Assembly: GCA_013112725.1 (NCBI GenBank)
Contig: JABFFZ010000029.1
Span: 1 to 57,646, forward strand
Reading direction: 5' to 3'
DNA: 57,646 nucleotides
Source: Chloroflexota bacterium
GTDB taxonomy: Bacteria; Chloroflexota; Anaerolineae; Promineifilales; Promineifilaceae
Below, piece by piece: positions 15,431 to 24,336 of this stretch. The number at the start of each line of letters is the position of its first letter. Position 1 is the stretch's first letter. The notes under the pieces are model-generated. The model was not told the origin of the DNA, ran no database searches, and saw only the letters and a list, made by a program, of their open reading frames with translations. A program made the position numbers and the translations under genes.

Positions 15431-16981
15431 TCACTCCCGCTGGGGCGTGGGTTGGGCCGCCTCAGAAAGAGACATATGGGGGGGCGTGGGTACCCCCTCA
15501 TGGGACGCAGCTGCCAGCCGCGCCAGCTGATGCCGGGCCACCGGTAATGTGGCTAAGCGGTACAGAATGGCGACCATTTCCCGCACATGGCCGGGCTGCC
15601 AGCGGGCGGGCTTCCCGGCCACATCTCGCAGCGTTTGCCAGCTTCGCCGCGCGCGAAACTCTTTGTGCAGCGTCACATGCAGTTGGCGGTAAAATGCAGT
15701 GGAAAATGGCCCCTGGTACATCATCGCCAGGTCAGCCGAGTCCGTCCAGTTTTGTTTTGCGCTCAACTGCAGCTGCACGTTTTCATAAAACCGGGTGCCG
15801 GGCAGTGGATAAGAAACGGACATGCCAATGTCATCCGGCTGGCAATCGCGTACCATTTGCAGCGTTTTTTCAATATCGGCCCGTGTTTCACCGGGGTAGC
15901 CAAACTGCAAAAAGAAGCCCACACGCACTCCGGCGGCGTGAAGCTGCCGGGCGGCCTCATAAATCTGTTCAACGGTGGTACCCTTTTCCATGGCGTTCAA
16001 AATATGCTGCGCGCCTGATTCTGCCCCTAACCAGACAATCTCACACCCGGCGCGGCGCAGCGCATGGACATTAGCCGGGTCACGTACAATCAGGTCGGCG
16101 CGGCTGAGGCATTTGAAGGGCAGGTGAATCTGGCGTGCTTCCACTTCTGTGGCAAATTCTGCCCACCAGCCCGGTTTTAGCCCCATGATGTCGTCGGCAA
16201 ACCAGATGTGGTCGGGCCGGAAGGTTTCTTGTAACCAGTGCATTTCGGCGGCCACGTTTTGGGGGCTGCGTGAGTGGTAGCGTTCGCCCCAAATGGGTTT
16301 GGCGCACCAGTTGCAGTGATAGGGGCAGCCACGGGTAGTGACCATGTTCATGGAATAGTAGCCGTGTTTTTGCTGCCATATCTGGCGGTAACGAGGTACA
16401 TCCACCAGATCCCAGGCAGGAAAGGGCAAGGCATCTACATTTTTCAGTGGGGGGCGGCGGGGGTTACGGCGGGGGCCGTCTGGGGTGTGGTAGGCCAGGC
16501 CGGGGATGGTGGCGCAATGGTCAATTGTCAATTGACCATTAGCAATTGACAATTTTTGCAGGAGTTCGGCCAGGGTTTCTTCGCCTTCACCGAGCAGGAC
16601 GTAGTGAGCGCCGGTGTGCAGGTAGGCTTCGGCGTGGTCGGTGGCGTCTGAGCCGCAGACGATGGTGATGCAGCCCTGCGCCTGGGCCTGCTGGATCATG
16701 GTGAAGGCGGCTTCGCGCATGTTGAGCAGGCACATTTTGGACAGGTAGTTGAAGTTGTCTTCGTAGATGATGGCGTAGCGAGGTTGGTGCTGATTGAGTG
16801 CCTGCGCCCATTCGTCGGTGGAAGCGGCCAGCATGGCATCGAACAGGGCGACGCTGTAACCGTGGGCACGCATGGCGCTGGCGGCGTACAGTGTGCCCAG
16901 GGGTGGGTAGGGCTGCATGGCGGCCCACAGTTTGGGGTCAAATCGGAGGTAGTAGGATTGGCCGAAAAGGATGTCTGTCAT
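15431..16981 (-). CDS. B12-binding-type radical SAM protein
   Basis: A 516-residue member of the radical SAM family with an N-terminal cobalamin-binding-like Rossmann region (about 1-150, including GSDATDHAEAYLHTGAHYVL and LGEGEETL). The radical SAM core begins with TRGCPYHCNWC at about 205-220, giving the three Cys that hold the 4Fe-4S cluster. Its substrate is not identifiable; relatives modify lipids, peptides or cell-envelope molecules. CAGGAGT lies 6 bp upstream of the ATG at 16981. There is no ACGGCCGT in the gene. A perfect 12-bp hairpin lies in frame at 16523-16554. A second radical SAM gene lies two genes upstream on the same strand. Confidence 0.88.
   Translation of the reverse strand: MTDILFGQSYYLRFDPKLWAAMQPYPPLGTLYAASAMRAHGYSVALFDAMLAASTDEWAQALNQHQPRYAIIYEDNFNYLSKMCLLNMREAAFTMIQQAQAQGCITIVCGSDATDHAEAYLHTGAHYVLLGEGEETLAELLQKLSIANGQLTIDHCATIPGLAYHTPDGPRRNPRRPPLKNVDALPFPAWDLVDVPRYRQIWQQKHGYYSMNMVTTRGCPYHCNWCAKPIWGERYHSRSPQNVAAEMHWLQETFRPDHIWFADDIMGLKPGWWAEFATEVEARQIHLPFKCLSRADLIVRDPANVHALRRAGCEIVWLGAESGAQHILNAMEKGTTVEQIYEAARQLHAAGVRVGFFLQFGYPGETRADIEKTLQMVRDCQPDDIGMSVSYPLPGTRFYENVQLQLSAKQNWTDSADLAMMYQGPFSTAFYRQLHVTLHKEFRARRSWQTLRDVAGKPARWQPGHVREMVAILYRLATLPVARHQLARLAAASHEGVPTPPHMSLSEAAQPTPQRE
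16523..16554. repeat. Perfect 12-bp hairpin in frame inside a radical SAM gene
   Basis: AATTGTCAATTG and CAATTGACAATT pair perfectly around an 8-base loop (ACCATTAG). The sequence is read through in frame and encodes LSIANGQLTIDHC-type residues between the B12-like and radical SAM domains. It has the look of an intergenic array that became coding. Confidence 0.85.
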
Positions 16982-16994
16982 GGGGTACTCCTGA

Positions 16995-17026
16995 GACCTT
17001 AAGGGTTTCAGAAAACCCTTAGGGTC
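16995..17026. repeat. 14-bp hairpin at the stop of the nucleotidyltransferase gene
   Basis: GACCTTAAGGGTTT and AAACCCTTAGGGTC form a 14-bp stem with one wobble pair and a 4-base loop. It overlaps the last codons of the gene at 17019-17954 and lies just before the next gene on the minus strand. It could act as an attenuator or terminator, though no T-run follows. Confidence 0.7.
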
Positions 17027-17954
17027 TTGGTCTTTCCTCTAGTCGGGTCTGGTAGGCGGTGAGGGCGTATTGTTTGTGGGTATCGAAGTGGCCTTTGCAC
17101 CAGTTGCGGGAAAACGCGGCGTCTGAGCCGGCCGCTTGTGGTTGAAATTTGCGGATTTTGCGTTGCATTTCCCACCGGTCGAGCCATTGGCCAAGGGGCG
17201 TGCGCAAGGGGAGTTCGGCCAGGGCTTGCAGGTGGGGGTGCAGGGCACGGCCGTCCCCCATGACATGGGGCGCGCCATTGGCGTTTGGCAGAAACGCTGC
17301 CGTCCAACTATTCATTTGCCGCATCTGCTGATAAACCGGCAGGCCGGAAAGGGGCACCATTTGCGCTACTTCGTGCGCGGTGTAAAGGTTGTGTTCGGAG
17401 AAGAATAAGGCGTTTTCGGCCAGGATGTAGTTGGGGCAGAGGGTGTGGCCGTGCCGGGCGGCCAGGCGCACAATGAGGATGGCAAAGGCGCGGTTGAGCC
17501 AGACACGGCCGTTGGCTACCACCAATAAATAATCTATATCCCCATTCAGCGCTACGTTGTCTACGGCCAGCGACCCGGTGACCGCGACCATGCGGGTGAA
17601 GGGCAGGCTGGACAGTAAACGGCCGTATTTTAAGGCCACCGGCCACAACTGGCGGGCGTGTTCCCCCCGCTCCTGGCGGATGGCGACGGTGTTTTGGCGA
17701 CCGGGAAGGGTGTAGTACGTATTCGCCTGGCAGAGATGAGTCTCTGCCAGGTGGTCTAGTGATGCTTCTACTTCGGGCAGGGTGGCGGCGGCTTCCACCA
17801 GGTAGCGGTGAACTTCAACGGCCGTGAGCGGATAGTCAAACACGTCGGCGTAGGCAATGGCTCGCCAGACGGCCGTTTCCAATGGCGTCAGGTGAGGTGG
17901 AAGTGCCTGGGGTATAGTGGGGGAGCGCGAATGCGCCACAGCCGGTGTACTCAT
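17019..17954 (-). CDS. Nucleotidyltransferase-like protein of unknown function
   Basis: A 311-residue protein placed between two radical SAM genes on the same strand. The segment TGSLAVDNVALNGDIDYLLV has the G-S...D-x-D pattern of the pol-beta nucleotidyltransferase superfamily. The N-terminal part looks like a helical winged-helix (AIAYADVFDYPLTAVEVHRYL). No substrate is evident; with its neighbours it may modify a glycan or small molecule. The ATG at 17954 has a weak AAGGACC site; a start at 18023 would overlap the upstream gene by 35 bp. Its stop lies inside the hairpin at 16995-17026. Confidence 0.7.
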   Translation of the reverse strand: MSTPAVAHSRSPTIPQALPPHLTPLETAVWRAIAYADVFDYPLTAVEVHRYLVEAAATLPEVEASLDHLAETHLCQANTYYTLPGRQNTVAIRQERGEHARQLWPVALKYGRLLSSLPFTRMVAVTGSLAVDNVALNGDIDYLLVVANGRVWLNRAFAILIVRLAARHGHTLCPNYILAENALFFSEHNLYTAHEVAQMVPLSGLPVYQQMRQMNSWTAAFLPNANGAPHVMGDGRALHPHLQALAELPLRTPLGQWLDRWEMQRKIRKFQPQAAGSDAAFSRNWCKGHFDTHKQYALTAYQTRLEERPRP

Positions 17955-17988
17955 ACGGTTTGGTCCTTTGCCATTGGGGAATGGGTAT

Positions 17989-19512
17989 TCAAAAGCCGGA
18001 GGTTTCTGGCCGCTGGTAAGCAATGAGCCGGTGCAGGGCGCGCAGTTCCAGGGGGGAACGGTAGATGTGGGTGTGGTAGCGCCAGGATGAGATGAGCTTC
18101 AGCAGGCGGCGGCGGGCGCCGGTAAGGCGGGTATCGGTGGTGGTGGGGTAATAGGCATTGAGGACGCGCTCAAAGTCATGCAGTTGTTGGTGTAACGGCC
18201 GTTTGATCCAGGGCATGGTTAAACTGCGGCGCTGGGAAAAGTTCAGCCACGCCGGGCTGACCCACTCGTCCAGGGTTTGCGGGAAGGCAAACCCTTCGGC
18301 TTGTGCTTCATCATATAGGTCACCCGCCAGGGGTACGGGAGTGTACAGGTACATGATGATCTCGGTAGCGGGGTTGATTTGTTTCACCTGGCGGATGAAA
18401 TTCATGGTCTGGTGGGCGTCGGCTTCGGGGTCAGGTGGATTGCCCATGACGAAGGAAAGTTCAGGCACAATGCCGTAACTTTTCATGCGGCGCACCATCG
18501 CCAGCGTTTTCTCAGGCGTCATCTGCCCGCCTTTGTCCATGCGGTTGAGGGTGTCTTGTGAGCCAGATTCTGCGCCCAGAAAGACCATTTTGAGACCGGC
18601 GTCACGCATGAGCGCCCAGGTGCGGTCGCTGTATTGCATCATGGTATCAATGCGGCCTTCGCCCCACCAGGCAATGCCCATGTCCATGATGCGCTCGCTG
18701 AATTCGGCGACGCGGGCTTCCTGGGTGAAGAAGTTGTTGTCGTAAAATTCGATGGCGTTAACGCCCCATTGCTGTTGGTATAGGCGGGCGATTTGTTCCA
18801 GTTGCACGGCCGTTTGCGGCAGCCAACGGCCGTTAACCATATTCACCACCGCGCAGAAGTTACAAAAAAAGGGGCAGCCGTAGGAGGAGTGGTAGCCCAG
18901 GGTGCGTGACCCTAAAAAGGTGGGGCGTACATAACGGCTGACGGGTACACGGTCAAAGTTCCAGGCTGGCAGGTTTTTGGGAGCGGGGATGGGGGCCAGG
19001 GGGTTGGTGAGGGGACGGCCGTTGTTTTTGTAGGCGAGGCCAGGGATGGATAATTTGGTAACTGGGTAATGGGGTAATGGGGTAATTGGAGATTGGGAGA
19101 TTGGGGGATTGGTATGGCCGTGCAGGTGGTCAAGCAGTTGGCGGAAGGCGTATTCGCCGTGGCCGCGAATGACGTAATCTACAAAGTCGGCGCGCAGGCA
19201 GACGTCCCAATGTTGGGTGGGGAAGTAGCCACCCCAGACGATGGTGAGATGGGGGTGGCGGCGTTTGAGTTCGCGGCAGAGGGGGACGGCCTGTTGCAGC
19301 TGTGGGCCGGGCATGACAGTGACGGCCAGAATAGGGGTGGGGCCGGCTTGTTGGATACGGCCGTGCAGTTCGGCTAATGGGTCATCTAGCAGATTGCCAT
19401 CCACGATTTCGTATGTATAGTGCCCTTCCAGTACGGCCCCTACTGCCAGCAATGACATGGGCAGAATGGGTTTGCGGTTGGCTGACGATTGGGGGTTATA
19501 CAAAATAATCAT
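17989..19512 (-). CDS. B12-binding-type radical SAM protein (second copy)
   Basis: A 507-residue paralogue of the protein at 15431-16981. It has an N-terminal B12-like region (MIILYNPQSSANRKPILPMS, then AVTVMPGPQLQQAVPLCREL). Its radical SAM motif is CPFFCNFC within YGCPFFCNFCAVVNMVNG. A Pro/Ile-rich linker (HTNPPISQSPITPLPHYPVT) between the domains is encoded by the short-period array at 19057-19113. The ATG at 19512 is chosen because the longer frame to 19704 begins inside the divergent DUF952 gene. It probably forms a transcription unit with the nucleotidyltransferase (gap 34 bp) and perhaps the first radical SAM gene. The substrate is unknown. Confidence 0.87.
   Translation of the reverse strand: MIILYNPQSSANRKPILPMSLLAVGAVLEGHYTYEIVDGNLLDDPLAELHGRIQQAGPTPILAVTVMPGPQLQQAVPLCRELKRRHPHLTIVWGGYFPTQHWDVCLRADFVDYVIRGHGEYAFRQLLDHLHGHTNPPISQSPITPLPHYPVTKLSIPGLAYKNNGRPLTNPLAPIPAPKNLPAWNFDRVPVSRYVRPTFLGSRTLGYHSSYGCPFFCNFCAVVNMVNGRWLPQTAVQLEQIARLYQQQWGVNAIEFYDNNFFTQEARVAEFSERIMDMGIAWWGEGRIDTMMQYSDRTWALMRDAGLKMVFLGAESGSQDTLNRMDKGGQMTPEKTLAMVRRMKSYGIVPELSFVMGNPPDPEADAHQTMNFIRQVKQINPATEIIMYLYTPVPLAGDLYDEAQAEGFAFPQTLDEWVSPAWLNFSQRRSLTMPWIKRPLHQQLHDFERVLNAYYPTTTDTRLTGARRRLLKLISSWRYHTHIYRSPLELRALHRLIAYQRPETSGF
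19057..19113. repeat. 7/8-bp-period array in frame inside a radical SAM gene
   Basis: GGTAACT, GGGTAATG, GGGTAATG, GGGTAATT, GGAGATT, GGGAGATT and GGGGGATT follow each other. The word changes from GTAATTGG type to AGATTGGG type within one array. It is read in frame on the minus strand as a flexible Pro-rich linker. Confidence 0.82.
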
Positions 19513-19609
19513 AGGCCCTCGTTCGCCGGAGAGCTCCACATTTCCGAGCAAATGAGGGTTATTATAGCACTGACTGGCAAGAGGGGAATATGCGGGGGAT
19601 AATGGCGGT

Positions 19610-20041
19610 ATGATCATTCTGCACATTGCCCGTAGAGAGGAATGGGAAACGGCCGTGATGGGGGGACAGTACACAACCGGTTCATTGGCGACAGAAGGCT
19701 TCATTCACTGCTCCACCGTTGAGCAGGTGTTGGTTCCGGCGAATGAACGTTTTCGGGGGCAGACCGATTTGTTATTGCTGTGCATTGACCCTTCACGGCT
19801 CACAGCGCCGCTGGTGTATGAAGATTGTTATGAGACGGGGGTGCAGTTCCCGCATATTTATGGCGCGTTGAACATTACGGCCGTGCGGCGTGTTCTGGAT
19901 TTCCCCCCACAGGCCGATGGCTCCTTCACCCTGCCGCCTACGCTCCAATGGGGACAGGCTTTGTGCCTGCCCAATCCTGGGCAGCCCCAATCTCTGCCCG
20001 ATTCCACTTCACATAATCTTTTTGGTGTGTTAAAATTCTGA
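19610..20041 (+). CDS. DUF952 family protein
   Basis: A 143-residue protein whose first 115 residues match DUF952, a small cytoplasmic domain of unknown function distantly related to ADP-ribosyltransferase-like folds. Typical pieces are MIILHIARREEWE, GSLATEGFIHCSTVEQV and FPHIYGALNITAV. The C-terminal tail of about 25 residues is not conserved in kind. It is divergent from the radical SAM gene at 19512 and followed after 37 bp by the cNMP-binding/PH gene on the same strand. Confidence 0.85.
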   Translation: MIILHIARREEWETAVMGGQYTTGSLATEGFIHCSTVEQVLVPANERFRGQTDLLLLCIDPSRLTAPLVYEDCYETGVQFPHIYGALNITAVRRVLDFPPQADGSFTLPPTLQWGQALCLPNPGQPQSLPDSTSHNLFGVLKF

Positions 20042-20078
20042 CCAATCAACCGGAAAACCTATCAGACTGATTTTGGAT

Positions 20079-21851
20079 ATGACGACCAAACTGAAGTTCC
20101 TGCAAAACTATCACTTGTTCAAAGAGCTAGACCCCGAAGACCTGGCCGACCTGGCGGCGCTGGTGGAAGAGTACGAGTATCGTGATGGCGCAATCGTGGC
20201 CTATCAACGTGACGCCGCCGACAGCCTGTTTATTGTCAAAAGCGGCCGGCTCTACGCTAAAACAGTCGAACGCGGTATTGTCACCCAATCCCGCCATTAT
20301 TTGCCTGGCGATTATTTTGGCCTCGATTGGCTTTTTGCCCCCCATGTACACCCGGCGGCAATCCAAGCCAAAGCACACGACGATCAGCCCGTGCGTTTGT
20401 TGGTGCTGCGCAGCCGTGATTTTTTGCCATTTCTGAGCGGCCATCACGATGTCATTGATGCTCTGGAGCCGGTATACGACGCCACCGACACGCAAGTAGC
20501 CGGTTTCCCAGAGGCGCAGTATGCCGAAGCCCTCAAGATGAAGGCTAAACGAGACCGGCGTAGCGATACTATGAAGGTACTGCCGGATGAATTGATTGAG
20601 TTTATTGACCGGCGTAGTGGGTGGTATTTATTTGTACGTCTGATTCCGGTTATCTTACTTTTTTTGCTGGTTACAGTGTTGCCCTTTACTTATCTTGCTT
20701 CCCGGCCACCAGGTTCGTTTCTCTACAATATGCAGTTTTGGTGCCCCAGCGGCTTGTCGCTTTTTGCCATTGCCTGGGGGGTGTTTCGATTTTTTGACTG
20801 GACAAATGATTATTTTATTGTCACCAATCGGCGGGTTATTCACCGCGAATTTAACTTACGCGCCTTTCGTGTTGACATAAAGATAGCACGCATTGATCAG
20901 ATTCAAAGTGTTTCCGTATTAAAACCATCGTTGTTGGCTAACCTGTTTAAGTTTGGCACTGTCAAGTTGACGACGGCTTCGCAATATGGGGTGATTCTAT
21001 TTGACGATATCAGCCAGCCAAAGCGGGTGGCCGAGGCATTGGAACGGCTGACAAAGCGCGTCAGCGCGTTGGATGCCAGCCGGGAGCAAACATTGGTGCG
21101 CCGCTCAATTGAGTCCTATTTTGGTTTTGACCAGCCTTACGCGCTGATAGGGGAAGAAGTCGCCGGCGCGGCCGCTAATGAGCCGGAAAAGTTGGGCTGT
21201 TGGGGCACAATTGCCCACCGCTACCAGTGGCGGGTAGAAGAGGATGGCGTGATTACGTATCACAAGCATTTCCTGGTGGCACTGGCGGCTATGTTTTGGC
21301 CACTGTTGATCGGCGCTATTATCGCCGTGCTGGCTGTTTTCGCAGTTCGTTATAATTGGGTGACCTGGCAGTTGGGCGCCGGGGTTTTGACGCCGATTTA
21401 TCTCATTTTGTTGTTGTGGCTTGTTTGGGATTTGGAGAACTGGCGCAATGATTTGTATCAGCTAGACGGCCGTTACATATTTGATATTGACCGGATGCCC
21501 TTTGGGTTTGGCGAGAGCCGCAAGCAGGCGCCGCTGCAAAATATCCAAAACGTGAAAGCATATACACCGGGGCTGCTTCACACCATTTTTAACTATGGTT
21601 TTGTGGAGGTGGAAACGGCCGGGGTAGATAGTAACATTATCTTTGAGCACGTGCCGTTTCCGGGGGTGGTGCAAAGTGATATTTTCCAGCAAATTGAGGA
21701 AATGAAGCAGCGCCAGCGTGAGGCGGAAGAGACCCGCCGTCATAAATCCTTTGCCGTGCTGCTGGATGTGTACAAACAAGAAGAGGAGCAGGGCCGGATG
21801 CCCCGCCGTACCCCGCCGCCACCACCGTGGGAGGATGAGATGGAGGAGTAG
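20079..21851 (+). CDS. cNMP-binding domain fused to bacterial PH-type membrane protein
   Basis: A 590-residue protein. Residues about 10-135 match a Crp-type cyclic-nucleotide-binding domain (FKELDPEDLADLAALVEEYE, LFIVKSGRLYAKT, LPGDYFGLDWLF). Then come two membrane segments (ILLFLLVTVLPF, SLFAIAWGVFRFF) and a first bacterial PH domain (NDYFIVTNRRVIHREF, ARIDQIQSVSV). A second membrane pair near 405-455 and a second PH-like domain (YIFDIDRMPFGFGESRKQAPL) follow, then a charged coiled-coil tail ending in Pro-rich residues. The layout suggests a membrane protein controlled by a cytoplasmic ligand, but no function is known. An ATG at 20079 is used; a TTG two codons upstream is possible. Confidence 0.82.
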   Translation: MTTKLKFLQNYHLFKELDPEDLADLAALVEEYEYRDGAIVAYQRDAADSLFIVKSGRLYAKTVERGIVTQSRHYLPGDYFGLDWLFAPHVHPAAIQAKAHDDQPVRLLVLRSRDFLPFLSGHHDVIDALEPVYDATDTQVAGFPEAQYAEALKMKAKRDRRSDTMKVLPDELIEFIDRRSGWYLFVRLIPVILLFLLVTVLPFTYLASRPPGSFLYNMQFWCPSGLSLFAIAWGVFRFFDWTNDYFIVTNRRVIHREFNLRAFRVDIKIARIDQIQSVSVLKPSLLANLFKFGTVKLTTASQYGVILFDDISQPKRVAEALERLTKRVSALDASREQTLVRRSIESYFGFDQPYALIGEEVAGAAANEPEKLGCWGTIAHRYQWRVEEDGVITYHKHFLVALAAMFWPLLIGAIIAVLAVFAVRYNWVTWQLGAGVLTPIYLILLLWLVWDLENWRNDLYQLDGRYIFDIDRMPFGFGESRKQAPLQNIQNVKAYTPGLLHTIFNYGFVEVETAGVDSNIIFEHVPFPGVVQSDIFQQIEEMKQRQREAEETRRHKSFAVLLDVYKQEEEQGRMPRRTPPPPPWEDEMEE

Positions 21852-21853
21852 CA

Positions 21854-24307
21854 TCACTGCCTCACCTTCACCTGGCCCAAAATAAACCGGTCGCCGTTGA
21901 GGTTGCCGTTGTTGTCTGAGATGTGCAGACGACGGCCGTTGACCATTTCATACAGCCCTACCTCAATCCAATAATCGCCAGGTGGCAGGTCTGGGGGGAT
22001 AACCAGCCGGTACGGGTCTAGCAGGCGTTGGCCGGGCAGCCATTTGGGAATCCACAAATGGGTGGGGGCAGACCCGCCTAACGGGGTGTAATCCAGGGCC
22101 ACATGGGGCACGTTGTTGCCGTCAATGAGATGCACAAACACGGTGTAACTCTCTTCGGCTTTCGCCAGGCTTTCCCATTCCAGGACGAGGTGGATAACGT
22201 CACCGGGGTTGGCGGCGATGGAATTCGACCAGGGGGCGCGAGCGATTTGGCCGTTGTCCCAACCCATTGCCCCCACCAGCCCCACCCGCTGCCGGAAGTT
22301 TGCTAGTAGATGATCCGTGTTGGGGGGATTATCTTGTGGTGTTATGGCCAGATTGCCTGCCGTCAGTTGGGCCGGGTATTCCTCATCCCGGCTGAGATTT
22401 TTCAGGCTGACCGTTACAGGGTAGTTGCCGCCGGGTAAATCGTGGGGCAGGGCAAAGTCGAACTGTTCGACAATTACTTCGCCAGACCACCAGGCGGGGG
22501 TGATCAGGTGGCTATCGGTGGTGAATTCGTAGCGAATGATATGTTCGCCGTCGCCTACCTGTACGACCGGTACGTAGTAATCGCTCGTGCCTTGCGGTGC
22601 GCGCATAGCCAGGGTGAGGGGTACAAAATCGCCGGCAGTCACGGCCGTATCCGGCAATGAATATCCCACTATCTCAATATCCGCCCCTGTTAGCGCCGCG
22701 GGCGTCAGTTCCGGCGGCAGGGTTTCATCCCCTGGTTCTAAAACCTGGTAAAAGGGGCCAGACGGCCGTAGCCGAAACTCCGTCCCGGCAGTAGCGTTCG
22801 GGCGGAAATTGCTCAGGTAAACCGGGCCGCCGGGCAGGAACCGGAAGATCGCATCCAGCCAGGGGTTGGCGCCGCCGGTGGAGATGAATTCGGGGCGCAC
22901 ATCGGCGGGATTGGGCCAACGGCCGTCTACCCATTGCGCGTACCATAGCGGCGTCATATGCTCCCAATCATTCAGCAGCACCGCTCCCTCTCCCTGCCCG
23001 ACAAACTGGTCAAACACGGCGTTTACATAACGCTGCGCCTCATCATAATGCCGCAGCGAAGCAATTGGCGCATTCCGGGCAAACTGCACCACCGGCCCTG
23101 CCAGGAAAAAGGTGAGGGTGATCAGGGCGGACAGGACTCCGGCCACCCTCTCCCCTCTGCGCCCCTGCGCGGTGGCGTAAAAAACCATTACCAGCCCAAA
23201 CAAACCAATCCCCGCCCACAACCCCACCACCGCCAACGGCCCAATCAGGTAGGCCATGATGTCTTGCGCCCGCAGGCTGATGACAAAGGCGTAGGTACCC
23301 AGGGCGGGCAGTGTGTAGAGGATGAGTAGGTGAGCCGGAGAGGGGGAGAGGGGGTGAGGGGGCAGTGAGGTGATGCGTGACACCCAAATCAGCCAGACGA
23401 AACCGAAGATCGCCAGCAGGATGGTGGGCAGGGTGTATTGCAGACGGAGCAGTGTCCAGAAGACAAGCTGGCGATGGGGTAGTTCGGCCAGGGGGAAGGT
23501 GGGCAGACTTTCCGTCAGGCCGCGCGCCAGCACATGCGCCAGAAAGCCGTCCAGGGTGTTCATGGTGGTGGGGCCAAAACCAGGGTTCATGGGGCTGCGA
23601 ATGGGGAAGTAGAGCCAGACCATTAGCCCCAACAGGGCAAAGGCGAGCATTTTGAGCAGCGTTTTCCAGTTGCGCAAGATAGACGGCCGTGCCACCAAAA
23701 TAAACAGCGCATACCCCACAAAACCAAACACGGTCAGTGGATGGTGCGTAACGCCCAACCCGGCGGAGAGGCAAAAGGTATAGAGCCAACGATCAGACGA
23801 ATGATGATGCGTCTGATCGTTGGCTGCCCACCATCTGGTTAGGAAATACAGGTTTGCCAGCAAAAATGTGGCGGTGATGATGTGGGGGTTGGCGTGGATA
23901 GAATGTTGCCAGTGGTTCACGGCCGTGCCCACCGACAGTCCCGCAAACAAAGCGGCTATTACTCTCAAACCTGAGAGGTTTCGGGCAACCTTTGGTTGCC
24001 AACCGCTCAGGTTTTTGGTGGCGGTGTGGGCCGTGCCAAACACAAACAGCGCTGCCAACGTCCCGCTCAAGGCTGCCAACAAATGCATCCGCCAGGCAAT
24101 GCTGCCAATGGGCACAATCGTCTGGATTAATTTGCCCATCAGGGTGGTAAAAGCATAGCCAGGCGGATGAGCGATGCCCAACATGTGGGCGACAAAGGTG
24201 TATTCGGTTGGGTCGCCATAGACAGGCGTCTGCGCCAGGGTAAACAGGTAGCTGAGGAAAACAATCAGCAGCAGAACAAGAAACGCCAGGCGGGGATGAA
24301 AATTCAT
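21854..24307 (-). CDS. DUF2723 polytopic membrane protein
   Basis: An 817-residue membrane protein. The N-terminal half matches DUF2723, a family related to protein O-mannosyltransferases: PVYGDPTEYTFVAHMLGIAH followed by PPGYAFTTLMGKL gives the acidic first-loop residues expected of the GT-C fold. About ten hydrophobic segments follow, and then a soluble region of about 350 residues with two beta-sandwich-like modules resembling those in the PTPS-related protein. The likely role is transfer of a sugar from a lipid carrier outside the membrane; this is inference. AAGGATG lies 7 bp upstream of the ATG. A nested hairpin at 23967-24014 is read in frame. The gene ends 2 bp after the convergent neighbour. 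Confidence 0.87.
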   Translation of the reverse strand: MNFHPRLAFLVLLLIVFLSYLFTLAQTPVYGDPTEYTFVAHMLGIAHPPGYAFTTLMGKLIQTIVPIGSIAWRMHLLAALSGTLAALFVFGTAHTATKNLSGWQPKVARNLSGLRVIAALFAGLSVGTAVNHWQHSIHANPHIITATFLLANLYFLTRWWAANDQTHHHSSDRWLYTFCLSAGLGVTHHPLTVFGFVGYALFILVARPSILRNWKTLLKMLAFALLGLMVWLYFPIRSPMNPGFGPTTMNTLDGFLAHVLARGLTESLPTFPLAELPHRQLVFWTLLRLQYTLPTILLAIFGFVWLIWVSRITSLPPHPLSPSPAHLLILYTLPALGTYAFVISLRAQDIMAYLIGPLAVVGLWAGIGLFGLVMVFYATAQGRRGERVAGVLSALITLTFFLAGPVVQFARNAPIASLRHYDEAQRYVNAVFDQFVGQGEGAVLLNDWEHMTPLWYAQWVDGRWPNPADVRPEFISTGGANPWLDAIFRFLPGGPVYLSNFRPNATAGTEFRLRPSGPFYQVLEPGDETLPPELTPAALTGADIEIVGYSLPDTAVTAGDFVPLTLAMRAPQGTSDYYVPVVQVGDGEHIIRYEFTTDSHLITPAWWSGEVIVEQFDFALPHDLPGGNYPVTVSLKNLSRDEEYPAQLTAGNLAITPQDNPPNTDHLLANFRQRVGLVGAMGWDNGQIARAPWSNSIAANPGDVIHLVLEWESLAKAEESYTVFVHLIDGNNVPHVALDYTPLGGSAPTHLWIPKWLPGQRLLDPYRLVIPPDLPPGDYWIEVGLYEMVNGRRLHISDNNGNLNGDRFILGQVKVRQ
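23967..24014. repeat. Nested cruciform in frame inside the DUF2723 gene
   Basis: The outer arms AAACCTGAG and CTCAGGTTT (9 bp) enclose an inner hairpin GGCAACC-TTT-GGTTGCC (7 bp). It encodes the residues NLSGWQPKVARNLSGL, where NLSG is duplicated. It looks like an intergenic repeat inserted in frame. Confidence 0.8.
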
Positions 24308-24336
24308 AATTCATCCTTCATCATTCATCATTTCTG
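24302..24336. repeat. 7-bp-period array, ATTCATC words
   Basis: ATTCATA, ATTCATC, CTTCATC, ATTCATC and ATTTCTG follow each other. The array lies between the glycosyltransferase stop and the DUF2723 start and supplies the ribosome-binding region of the latter. The same words occur at 57508-57580. Confidence 0.82.

Noticed and set aside
15175..16074. Plus-strand frame of 299 codons starting in the DnaA-box region
   Set aside because: It overlaps the radical SAM gene in antisense, begins in non-coding repeat-rich DNA and shows no domain.
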